The notes beneath the pieces are model-generated. The model saw only the letters and a list, made by a program, of their open reading frames with translations. It was not told where the DNA came from and ran no database searches. Shown in pieces: positions 32,982 to 45,600 of a stretch of DNA of 64,000 nucleotides. Origin of the DNA: Gigantopelta aegis (taxonomy: Eukaryota; Mollusca; Gastropoda; Neomphalida; Peltospiridae). Numbering within the stretch: the stretch's first letter is position 1; each line of letters begins with the position of its first letter. The position numbers were made by a program, and so were the translations under genes. Location of the stretch: NCBI RefSeq assembly GCF_016097555.1, contig NC_054702.1:65498513-65562512 (forward strand), read 5' to 3'.

Positions 32982-33412
32982 TACCAAGACATTCACTAGA
33001 GTCTTTAGGCCTCTGAAAATTCCAAGAACAGTTGTTTCGTTCTCGCGTTGCTCGCGCAAATCTAATTTTGTGTAACCTATTTTTTGTTAGCGCAAAATCT
33101 TGAGCATCATTTACATGGATATAACAGGATACGCAAAAATGAAATGAGTTACATGGATTTATTTCTGCGTAACCGATAAATGGGTCTCGCAGATTTTGAA
33201 TTCTCAGAGGCCTGGTCTTAAGACACTTTGTTACGTGGCTGTGAAGTGTTCATTATTTTGTTGCTATCTTCTCAAAATACTCGTATAACGTCTCCGCAAT
33301 AAAATATAATTTTTACGTGGGCATTTCTGATGAAGTTAAATATTTAAAATTGGAATGATTATACATATATTTATATAAGGACATCTTGCCATATGTATCT
33401 ATAAAGGACACT

Positions 33413-33613
33413 TATAGTCCAACTCATCCTCCTACAAAAATGTGGGGGGGTTTTGTAAATAATTTCAGTTTTGTTTGATGTAAAAACCAAAGTAAAAGTG
33501 TTTTGGAAATAAAAATATACTATTTGTTTGTGCAATTTAGAAATCAATTGGCTCAGAAATAAATAACTTGTAGTAAATTTCATAGTATGAAAAAAGGCGA
33601 TCCCTGTGGGACA
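33413..33613 (-). mobile_element. CTATAGTCC-type MITE
   Basis: TTATAGTCCAACTCATCCTC at the left; on the minus strand the shared CAAACAAAACTGAAATTATT block and AATTGCACAAAC. Same family as 53513-53723, about 200 bp. Confidence 0.68.
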
Positions 33614-34628
33614 GACTATTATTTATATATTCCTTCTGCTCAGTTTGTTTCTCTCTGTAAAAAGACACATAAACAAAAAAGTCATGTTTTCCCTACCAAG
33701 TCCTTGGATGCCTGCTGTAGACATGTGTGACAAAAACATCACCAAACTTACATGTCGTTGCAAAGAAAATAGAAATAACTGCATGTATTATTTATTAATA
33801 ACTGTTATTTAAGTCATGTTCAAATTGTTATGTGCTTTGTTACTGTAAAAATATGTAATAATATATTCACATGCTGTAGATAAGATTTTATTTTAAATTA
33901 TGTTGGGAGATAAAATGTATAAATATTTGCACTAGTCGGATGGTACACTGAGATATAGAACTACATGTACTTCTGATTGAGATTGAAACCTATGACATAT
34001 TCAATGCACTGCTAAAAACTATGCTAACCCAGTCTTGGACACATCCACCAAGTAATCTCAAATATGATGTGCCCAAGACAGTTGTGCTTGAATCTTCAGT
34101 GGATGTAAGCACGAGTTAAATGGTTGAACTATGCTACATGTATGAAGCTACACCACATTCAAATTCTGTTTCTCAGTTATAATAGTTAAGCAATGTTGTC
34201 TTGGGTAGGGGTGGCAGCAAGATTTGTCTAGGCAGGGGAAGCAATATTAAAGAAAAAAAAAGCACTTATACACTGTAGTACTCCAAGTACACATAACACA
34301 CATTATGCAACGGTAATCTGCATCCAGAAGGGAACATCTGACCGAGATATTGCATCTTAGTCAATAGAAAGCAATAAATTCATATTCACAGTGGGACACT
34401 GAAATTAAGGGGAGGGAATGCACACTCCCTACACCCTCCCCTTGGATATGTGTGTGTTCAGTTTAGCACTTGGGTGGTTGACCACATAAGTGCTATTGAC
34501 ACTGGTTTTTTCACCAATCCATCATCCCATGCTGCTCCACATATTAAGTATCTTTGTCAATCCGTGATCTGCATTAACAATTAAAGTATTTGATCAGATA
34601 ATGACTGGGATGCAGTCCTTTTTTTTTT

Positions 34629-34755
34629 GCCCCATTCCAATCATGGCACCATGACTAGTATATCAAAGGACGTTGTGTACTGTCCCATCTGGGAAAATGC
34701 ATTAAGATTTCTTGCTGCTATGGAAAAATGTAGGGCATTTCCTCTAAGACTATTA
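34629..34755 (+). mobile_element. SINE core fragment
   Basis: CCCATTCCAATCATGGCACC, TATATCAAAGGACGTTGTG, AAATGTAGGGCATTTCCTC. Degraded. Confidence 0.6.
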
Positions 34756-34840
34756 TCTGTTTAGCAACCTAGCCAGCCAGGCCCTGACATCATGAAGGTT
34801 GACACACATTCAAGAGACAAGTAAAGCTATTGGATGATAC

Positions 34841-34846
34841 TTTATT
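34841..34846 (-). terminator. KIZ: Candidate KIZ polyadenylation signal
   Basis: TTTATT on +, so AATAAA on the minus strand, about 1.66 kb after the KIZ stop. It is the first such hexamer I find downstream. Cleavage would fall near 34820. Confidence 0.45.
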
Positions 34847-34976
34847 GACTACAATTGATGAATAAAAAATGAACTGACAATATATCACAGTCTGCTTTAC
34901 TACAAATAAATAGCATTGCAAAGATGTATTGGAATAATGTTAAATTTTACACATCCAACACAGAAACTACACTACT

Positions 34977-35099
34977 AGGGCCGAATTCACAAAGGTCTCT
35001 TAGGCTCTGCTAGACAACAAAGCATCCTCTTTGCAAGTCTTTTAGTATTGCAGTGCGAGATCACAAAGTTGCGAGAGTTCAGTGAATTAGGCCCCTGGT
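34977..35099. mobile_element. Short MITE, GGGGCCTAATTCAC family, copy 3
   Basis: Same element as at 15109-15232: GGGCCGAATTCACAAAGG to GTGAATTAGGCCCC. Lies in the probable KIZ 3' untranslated region. Confidence 0.78.
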
Positions 35100-35867
35100 C
35101 TGCACTATAAATGTATGAATACAAATCCTATTTGTGAAACATGAATGATATTATTTTCCTGTAATTTTGATTACAAATACTCATGATTTAATGGGTAAAA
35201 TGAATAAATTATCACAAGTATTGATGCCAGAAGTATTTTTCATCAGCATACAATTCATGAATATTTCTTGGGGAAATGGATATTTGGAAACAAATTACTT
35301 GTAATGATTCTGCTCTTAATAAGTTATTACATGAAATGATTTATACGCCTACATATTATTGATGAATTGTATGATGATCCTTCAAAATGAGTGGGTTAGC
35401 CAATTTTACATGTTTATATATATATTTGTTTTCAACTTTATAATGGAAGCTGATAAACTTTCCCATCTGGTATCTGCTATTGTTGGAATGTTCTAAAGTG
35501 TAACAACTACAACACCAGTGTACCAGTGAGTAAACACAAGGAAAGAAAAAGGAAAACAGGGCTATACACTGGACTTTTCAATACTAAAGCCAGGCTGGGG
35601 GCGGGGTGAGAGAAATTTTTTATATCTAAAATAAAACCTGAGTGGGCATGGTTAAATCTGATAAGCTTTTTAAAAGATGACCTGATTTTTACAAATACTA
35701 TCAGATGTTATAGTTTGTTTCAAAACCATGAAGTGTGGTAATAAAATATCTATTTTGCTGAAAACTTGTGCTGCCTTTTTATCATGAATTCTCATTATAT
35801 AGTGGGGGCTTTTGTGTTGTAGAACAGACCTTACTCTGTACAGTCAAACAAGCTGTAAAGGCACTAT

Positions 35868-36354
35868 GGGCTCATATTTTCAAAGCTATCTTAGCTCTAT
35901 GATATCACAATAACACTGTGGGCTATGACATAGCCTATGATGGTTTTATGATATTGTAGCACAAACATAGTCCCAGTGGTAAAGTGCTCGCTTGATGCGC
36001 GGTCGGTTTGGGATTGATTCCCGTAACTGAGCTATTTCTCACTCCAGCCAGTGCACCACGACTGGTACATCAAAGGCCGTGCTATGTGCTATCTATGGGA
36101 TGGTGCATATAAAAGATCCCTAGCTGCTAACTGAAAAAAGTAGCCCATGAAGTGGTGAAAGCAGGTTTCCTCCCTCAATATCTGGGTGGTCCTTAATCAA
36201 ATGTCCGATGCCACAGAACCGTAAATAAAATTTGTTGAGTGGTTTGTTAAATAAACCATTTCCTTCCTTCCTTCCACTAAGATAACTTCAGAAATCTTTA
36301 TCCTAGAGTAGTGCTAAGATAGCTTTGAAAATATGGGCCCAGGTCATCAACCAC
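35868..36354. mobile_element. MITE with 28-bp inverted repeats, split by a SINE
   Basis: Left end GGGCTCATATTTTCAAAGCT ATCTTAGC; the right end carries the reverse (GCTAAGATAGCTTTGAAAAT ATGGGCCC), 27 of 28 matching. A SINE (35965-36276) sits inside. Within the probable KIZ 3' untranslated region. Confidence 0.82.
35965..36276 (+). mobile_element. SINE, nearly full length, tail type B
   Basis: AGTCCCAGTGGTAAAGTGCT, B-box-like GGGATTGATTCCC, core and tail ACCGTAAATAAAATTTGTTG, ending in a CCTT run. Nested in the 35868-36354 MITE. Confidence 0.88.
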
Positions 36355-36506
36355 CTGGCCTTAAAGTGCACTTCATAGGAATCTTTCACACAGAGATATG
36401 TATTTCACCTTGATATAAAGGTGCCAATTCTAGACATCCCTTTCAGGTTTCCATGTACTACTTGATATACAACACAAAATGCAATGTCTTAGTGGAGTAT
36501 AGAGCA

Positions 36507-36616
36507 CTATCCATAAAAGTCAAAGTCATCTGATTCTGATGCAGCTCTGTTCTTGCTAGCAGCCAGAACATCGAGTTCAGTGTCAGTGTCGAGATCAGAA
36601 CTTATCTTGATTCCCA
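36507..36616 (-). CDS. KIZ: KIZ exon 15 (last; stop)
   Basis: After ACCTTGCAG or ATCTTGCAG on the minus strand; encodes GIKISSDLDTDTELDVLAAS and ends SESDDFDFYG with TAG (36507-36509). The first codon (ATG, Met) is split A/TG with exon 14. Its 3' splice site is copied four more times upstream in intron 14. Confidence 0.9.
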
Positions 36617-39600
36617 CTGCAAGATAAACAAATTAAATAATGTAAAACATCAGAACTATATCATGTAACACCTCAGAACATATCTTCATTCCCACTGCAA
36701 GGTAAACAAATTATATAATGTAAAACATTAGAACTATATAATGTAACACATCAGAACCTATCTTGATTCCCACTGCAAGGTAAACAAATTACATAATGTA
36801 ACACATCAGAACTTATCTTGATTCCCACTGCAAGGTAAACAAATTATGTAATGTAACACATCAGAACTATATAATGTAACACATCACAACTTATCTTGAT
36901 TCCCACTGCAAGGTAAACAAATTACGTAATGTAACACAGCAGAACCTCTTTGTCTGTCTCTGTGTGTGTCTGTCTGTGTCTGTCTGTCTCTGTCTGTCTC
37001 TCTCCCTCCCTCTATCCATTCCTCTAAATAATCCATACAAATGCAGGACAAAAGGGAATAGATAAAGCTATATGCAAATTGCTAGTACATCAATTTGTAT
37101 TGGTCTCTATGTAATACACATCAAACCTGCAACTTACTTGGCTTTCTTGGAGTTTGATTAGATCCTGTAGATGTCATAGTTGACCTGCAGCAGAAATGTA
37201 CATATATATTAATTAAAAAACCCACAGACATGAAAGTTTAAACTGAATGAAAATGGTTTTACCAGTTCGACAATTTTTTGTTGTTGAAAATGTGTAATTT
37301 ACATTTTTTGTAGCCAGACTAAATGTACAATACACTCATGTATGCTAATTCTTGACCTTTTTGACAAATTTACTTCAAAAATGTATTTGCCAAATTGTAC
37401 TTCGTTTCATATTTGACTATCTAAGTAAACCCTGTGCACAGCTATATCATTTTCTGTTTATGAACAATAATTCCTTTAGGTGATAAATTTCAGCTCTGGG
37501 AGATAAATCCAATCCTATAGTCCAATGGTGGTAATCTATCCTGGGTTTTGTTTGTCCTGTCTACCTGTCTAAAGCAAAGCCCAAGCAAGCATCTTCTATG
37601 AAGCAAAGGGGTATTACAATGCAGTGTTCTCGATGGGTGAAAATTAAAGGAGGGCAGCCACGCAACACCCCTCCCTTCCAAAAAAAAAAAGGGAAAGCTT
37701 GGTTACCATATATTGTTGTGTTGGCCCCTCAGTATTTTGTCCAAAAAAGTTGGTACGAAATAAAAACCAACACATCTTTTATGTACCATTAGTTTAATCG
37801 GAGATGTTTTAGGGCATTTGTTTTGCTGAACCAATCAAAATTTTAATATTATTACTTTAATAATGATTTCAAAATACATGAAAAACAATAAAGATTTTTG
37901 TAAAGTGATCCCCTAATGTGAAAAAACAAAACAAATTCTGTCTATTTTATTTCCATCATCGAATGAATTGATTGCTGTGATATTGCCAGCTGATTAAAAC
38001 TAGTTTTGTTTTTGTAAAGACGGTCACGTAACAAATTTGGCCCCAAATAAGTTGTTTTTCAGTCAGAGATTGCTGAATCAATAGAAATAAAATGTTTTCA
38101 TTGCTCAAATAAATATTACTTTTATTGTGTTTATCAAAAATACAAATGGATACAGGTATGGGATAAAACAGAGTTGTTAAAAATAGTGTTAAATTACTTT
38201 ACAGTAACTGTCGTAAGCTACTGAAGTTTTTCGTCAGTTGCTTTTTCGTACATACTGCGGCTTGTTTCCTTTGATGTCCAGTGTACATACTGATTATTTT
38301 CTTTTGTGTGTGGGAAAAAGTGAGCATTGGAGATAATAGGGTGTGGGAAAATAAAGAGGGGCACAAAAAAATAAAGGAGGGCGGCAGAACATGAAAGGAG
38401 GATGGCAAAATGCAATAGCTGGGCAGGCCGTCCCATTTAAATGGAGCAGCAAGAACACTGTGATGGCAACTACTAGATGATAGTGTAAAGTCAAATGTTT
38501 AAGCATAGCACTTCTTATCTATGGTAATAATATGCAGTTGTATTAAGCATAACAAACACGTAACTATGTAACTTGGAATGGCATATGAACATTATCAAGC
38601 TTGCTATATCTATAGACAATACTGTAAGAAGAAATGTGGCATCAAAACACTATTTTGGAATTAAATAGTTTAAATAAAACTTCACTTTCACACTGGCTAT
38701 GCAAAATGGTTTATTTTTATGTTGTGCTGTATGGAAAGATATTCTTATAAAGGTTTCTTCATTTGTGTTTAATTTTTTTAATTATCATATTATGGTGAGT
38801 TAATTTCAACATCAGCTGTAAGGAAAACATTGTAAATAGCCCATCAGGTAAAAAACCAGTTGGTGACATTGTATGAACTAGACACTTGCTGACAGTGTAA
38901 ATACAAACCATGCTGACAGTGTAAATACAAACCATGCTGACAGTGTAAATACAAACCACGCTGACTGTGTAAATACAAACCATGCTGACAGTGTATGAAC
39001 ATGACACACACTGACAATATATGAACAAAACATGCTGACAATGTATCAAGAAGACCTGCTGACAGTATAAAAACAAAACATGCTGACAATGTATCAAGAA
39101 GACTTTCTGACAGATAAAAACAAAACATGCTGACAATGTATGAAGAAGACTTTCTGACAGATAAAAACAACACCTGCTGACAATGTATGAACACTTTTTG
39201 ACAGTGTAAAAACAAAACATGCTGACAATGTATGAACAAAACATGCTAACTGTATGAACAAGGCACAAGCTGACAATGTATGAACAAAACATGCTGACAG
39301 TGTGTGAACAAGATGCATGCTGACAATATATGAACAAGACACAAGCTGACAATGTATGAACAAAAAATGCTAACTGTATGAACAAGACGCAAGCAGACAT
39401 TGTATGAACAAAACATGCTGACATTGTGTGAACAGGACACATGCTGACAATATATGAACAAGACACATGCTGACAATGTATGAATAAAACATGCTAACTG
39501 TATGAACAAGGCACAAGCTGACAATGTATGAACAAAACATGCTGACAGTGTATGAACAAAACATGCTGACAGTGTGTGAACAAAACTCATTCTGACAATG

Positions 39601-42600
39601 TATGAACAAGACACATGCTGACAGTGTATGAACAATACACATGCTAACACTGTATGAACAAGACACATGCTGACAATGTATGAACAAAACATGCTGACAG
39701 TGTATGAACAAGACACATGTTGACAATATATGAACAAGACACATGCTGACAATGTATGAACAAAACACGCTAACTGTATGAACAAGACACATGCTGACAA
39801 TGTATGAACAACACATGCTGGCAGTGTATGAACAAGACACATGCTGACAGTGTACAAACAAGACACATGCTGACAGTGTACAAACAAGACACATGCTGAC
39901 AATGTATGAATAACACATGATGACAGTGTATGAACAAGATACATGCTGACAGTGTACAAACAAGACACATGCTGACAGTGTACAAACAAGACACATGCTG
40001 ACAATGTATGAACAACACATGATGGCAGTGTATAAACAAGATACATGCTGACAGTGTACAAACAAGACACATGCTGACAGTGTACAAACAAGACACATGC
40101 TGACAATGTATGAATAACACATGATGACAGTGTATGAACAAGATACATGCTGACAGTGTACAAACAAGACACATGCTGACAGTGTACAAACAAGACACAT
40201 GCTGACAATGTATGAACAACACATGCTGGCAGTGTATGAACAAGACACATGCTGACAGTGTACAAACAAGACACATGCTGACAGTGTACAAACAAGACAC
40301 ATGCTGACAATGTATGAATAACACATGATGACAGTGTATGAACAAGATACATGCTGACAGTGTACAAACAAGACACATGCTGACAGTGTACAAACAAGAC
40401 ACATGCTGACAGTGTACAAACAAGACACATGCTGACAATGTATGGATAACACATGATGACAGTGTATGAACAAGATACATGCTGACAGTGTACAAACAAG
40501 ACACATGCTGACAGTGTACAAACAAGACACATGCTGACAGTGTACAAACAAGACACATGCTGACAATGTATGGATAACACATGATGACAGTGTATGAACA
40601 AGATACATGCTGACAGTGTACAAACAAGACACATGCTGACAGTGTACAAACAAGACACATGCTGACAGTGTATGAACAAGACACATGCTGACAGTGTACG
40701 AACAAGACACATGCTGACAGTGTATGAACAAGACACATGCTGACAGTGTATGAACAAGACACATGCTGACAGTGTATGAACAAGACACATGCTGACAGTG
40801 TATGAACAAGACACATGCTGACAGTGTATGAACAAGACACATGCTGACAGTGTATGAACAAGATACATGCTGACAGTGTACAAACAAGACACATGCTGAC
40901 AGTGTACAAACAAGACACATGCTGGCAGTGTATGAACAAGACACATGCTGACAGTGTACAAACAAGACACATGCTGACAGTGTACAAACAAGACACATGC
41001 TGACAATGTATGAATAACACATGATGACAGTGTACAAACAAGATACATGCTGACAGTGTACAAACAAGACACATGCTGACAGTGTACAAACAAGACACAT
41101 GCTGACAGTGTACAAACAAGACACATGCTGACAATGTATGGATAACACATGATGACAGTGTATGAACAAGATACATGCTGACAGTGTACAAACAAGACAC
41201 ATGCTGACAGTGTACAAACAAGACACATGCTGACAGTGTACAAACAAGACACATGCTGACAATGTATGGATAACACATGATGACAGTGTATGAACAAGAT
41301 ACATGCTGACAGTGTACAAACAAGACACATGCTGACAGTGTACAAACAAGACACATGCTGACAGTGTACAAACAAGACACATGCTGACAATGTATGAACA
41401 ACACATGATGGCAGTGTATAAACAAGACACATGCTGACGGTGTACAAACAAGACACATGCTGACAATGTATGAACAACACATAATGGCAGTGTATGAACA
41501 AGATGCATGCTGACAATGTATGAAGAAGACTTGCTGACAGTGTAAATATAAAACATGCTCATGGTGTACACACAAGGCATATGCTGACAGTATAAACAGA
41601 AGACACATACTGACAGTGTATGAACGAAACATGCTAAGCCATGCTAATGGTGTATGAACATGACACATGCTGACAATATATGAACAAGACACATTCTAAG
41701 CCATGCTGATAGGTGTACAGACAAGACACATGCTGACTGTAAACAGAAGACTCATGCTGTCGGTGTATGAACAAGACAATGGGCCATGCATGACGAACAT
41801 GACACACTGTTGTACCTGAAACCAGTCATAGTCGTGGGCACATAGACTGGTGATCCTGCTGCCGATGGCAGACTTACAGATGACACATCTTCATCTTCTA
41901 TCACTGCTGCCTTCGATATGGGTGGCTGACGCTGACTGAAACGGTTAGATCAGTGCAAAGAGCTAAACAATAATTATAATACATGTGGCATATATGCCTT
42001 TTTTTTTTCCACTGGTAAATTTTTATGATAAATTGGACGATATATGTACGCTGTCATGGGCAACATTTACCATGATGACAAAATTCTGAGAATGAGTCCG
42101 ATATGCTGTCACTTAGTCTCACGTGTGATGTTTTCATTTGTATATTAATTCTGCATCTACTATAGCAATTATATATAAACATTGATATGAATAATTTTCA
42201 AAACAATTACTTTGTGTCATCCCAAAATCCACATTTTGTGATAAATATGTACAGTTAACAATGACACACAGTGATATTATCCCCTAAATAAATGTCCAGT
42301 TTTAATATTAAAAATAAAAGTTACATTCATAAAGAAAGCCTTTTTTTCAGTTATAGCTTTGCATCACTCCCTTCTCCCTCCCCACAATGTTTTATGATTT
42401 TGTTTTAAATTAAAATATTGGACTGCTTTTATTTTTGTTAGTCTTCAATATTATGTCCTGACACATATTTAACTTTGCTGATGGAATCAGAGTGAAACTT
42501 GAGGGAACTACTCCAAAATCTCATTAGCTTCTCATCACATTACTTACTATAACAAATTTAAAGCTAATCATGTTCTTTATATTCTTAATAATGCAACTTA

Positions 42601-45600
42601 ATAATTCTCAACACTGCTCTTGATGTCTAATGGATGTTCCAATTGTTAAATCACAATTTAGAGGTATTCACAATATCACTCAATGATATTTTTCAAAGAG
42701 TTAGTATATGTCGCATTGCGAAAGTATAGCTTAAGAAGTGCAAAGAAAATAATAGTGAGTGTCTATGAGCATTGTGAAGAACAGTTAATGCATTAGCAAA
42801 CACTAATTAATATAATGAGAGAACAGACAAAAATGGCTGTTTCTAACCCTTTTTTTTCTCAAATAGGTTAATAATTATTTATATATTAAAGTAACATACA
42901 TATTAAAATCTGTTACAGCAAAGTCTGTCCTAAACTAAAAGTATTTCAAATATTTTTCTTGAACGTTATATCATAAACTGTATATATATGATTATCTGCT
43001 TTACAGATACTAACTTTTAATTTTATAGATAGAATGTTAGTAATTTATGCATTTATTTAAAAAAAATGATTTCACAAAATTATTGGCATTGTGAAAGATA
43101 AACTACACGAGCATTTTTATTCTAATTAAATAATAAATAAATAAGTAATTAAGAGAATTCAATATGAAAATGAAAAATTATCTCATTATTAGGGCTATTC
43201 TATGGCAGTCTACATTTAAAGTACTGATATGTTAAATAATTCTGCTTCTAACCTAGTACTGCCGACTTCACGTTTTTCAGATTCTGGTTCCCTGGGAGTG
43301 AGGGCTGAATGAAACTGCTTCTCAATATCGTCGTCAGTGTCATCATCATCATGGTCTCGGTTCTGTGTCACGGTGCCAGACAACATATTCTTGTAGGCAT
43401 CAGTCTCTACAAGCAACAAAGTAAATTGTGTTTCAAATTTAAAAAAAAAAAAAATTCAAATAACTGGAACTAGACAGTTGTTTTTTAATGTTATTAAATA
43501 CTTGTCATCTTTTCATTTTACTTTCTATACACAAAGAAATTAATTAATAACCCCTGAAATTACAAGCATTCTGAGAGTACTGTTAAAGCAATACGGGCAC
43601 AACAAATTTCATATCTCCAAACTTCAAGGGCCATAACTCTGCCAAAATGGGTCTATTTTATGAAGTTTAAACTTGATCTGTAACGGTATATGATAAAGCT
43701 ATACACAAAATTTCAGCTCAATATCTTGAACCATTCTGAAAAAAATCTGGAACTTTTTTTCCGTATCTTCATGGGCCAGAACTCTGTAAAAAATCGCCAT
43801 GAAAGTCAAATTTGATCTGTAACAGTACATGATAACTTTTTTTCCATATCTCCTAAGTTCATGGGCCATATCTCTGTCAAAAATCGCCATGAAAGTCAAA
43901 CTTGATCTGTAGCACTACTTGATAAAGCTACAAACAAAATGTCAACTCAATATCTCAAGGCATTGTGAAAAAAACATCTGGAAACCTATAGTCCTCTCCG
44001 GTTGGACCGGTATGTAACTAATAATATAATTGTATTAGTCAAAGGACTTGACCAACTGGATGACCAGTTTGAATGGTTGTGTTTGCTTCTGTGACATTAC
44101 GCACCATTCAGAGGAATCTTCTCCTTCGACGCAGTGTTGCTGAACATGCTGGTGTCTTCATCCGTTACCGTTCTCTGTGAATCTATCAGACTGCCAAACT
44201 TCAGAGGGGGTACTGAAAGTGTAAACAATATCACATCAATAACCACAGTCACCATGTTAAACTGCAAACTTAAACTGAAGTGGAAATTACCACAAGAAAC
44301 ATTACTCAAAAATATGATTTTATGGTAACATGATGCTGACATCTATGAAATAATAAAACAAGTCACTATGCATTCCCAGCTCCAGTGTTCTAACTTTGGT
44401 ACAAGCAAGTATCGTGTGTACGTACACCTGTAAATTTTTCACCTCCAGACACAAAGAAAACTGTAAAAGCTAACATACATTTGTACATGTTGCTAGTTTT
44501 CTCCTTGCATAAAATTTTGGGTATCTGTTATTTCATAAGACACTTTTACTACATGAAAGGTCATTACAAAGCTATTGCTCAAACAACTTCAGTGGACAAA
44601 TTCTCTGATTAGGTTTTACTATCCCAACCAGTGCCCCATGAACCTAAGACTTCATGTCAATAATTACTAAATGTTTCACATCCAATAGCCAATGATAAAT
44701 ACACCAACGTACTCTAGTGGTGTCGCTTAATAAAACAAACTTTAACAAACTTTTTACAAAGCTATTGTAGAAAAAGACTTTTGAATTTGGTCTGTAGGTC
44801 AGGTAACTACTGCTCTAACCTTTGCCATCATCTGTGTAGGTTGGGGTGGCGGCTAGACGCGGTGTTGCTGCAATCCTAGGAGAGGCCACAGGTGTCGCTT
44901 CATCAGTTCCGTCTGCATCTACACCAGTGAGCAGACGCACAAGCAGTGAGAGAGCCTGATAAGAAAACAAAAATCTAGGATACAAATACTAATAATACAG
45001 TATTCAAGATTTAGTGTGGGATATTTTGAATTCAAATATGAACAAGGTTAGAATGGAATGCGATACACATCTCACATCATCAACAATGTACCATGACCAG
45101 TACTGAGCCCAGATCTTTCACTCATCAAACATCTGCGCCACATTGGGTGTTGTCTCCATCAGTGGTGTCCCAGAAGTTTGTAGTTAGGCATCATGATACA
45201 GGAAGAATGGGACCAAATACTCCATACTGCTATTGGATGTGTGATCCAGAGCATGTTATGAGATACATGGTGGTTTTATGTCATTAACAACTGAATTTCA
45301 CAATCTTTACCCCTGACTGCCTATCTGGGTATATACTCTATGATACACATTTGAGGGTGACATCATGTCATATCACTACTATATTTTACCACTCACTATT
45401 ACAATAAAAATTACACTGTTCCTATTATCTTCTTTTACATTTTTATATTTTTAACAGTACTACAGTTCTAAAAGGCACTGGGAGGTCATAGGATAGAATA
45501 TTTATTTAATGCCGCTATATTTCACAGTTAAATCAGTGGCTATTAAGTATAAACTGTTTGGCTTTTGGCTATTTGGTTTTAATATGGTCACTGTCTAGAT

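Larger units (their letters stand above)
32982..34815 (+). other. TPCN3 3' untranslated region and intergenic sequence
   Basis: No coding sequence. A candidate poly-A signal AATAAA lies at 33298-33303, about 320 bp after the stop. Beyond it are a MITE (33413-33613) and a SINE fragment (34629-34755). Where transcription ends is not visible. Confidence 0.5.

Noticed and set aside
39246..41692. Three long minus-strand open frames (about 640-756 codons), as a large repeat protein gene
   Set aside because: They are the three frames of a 26-bp satellite with no stop codons, lie inside a KIZ intron, overlap each other and have no conserved domain.
38868..41790. CRISPR array
   Set aside because: Units follow each other without unique spacers and the genome is animal; this is a minisatellite.
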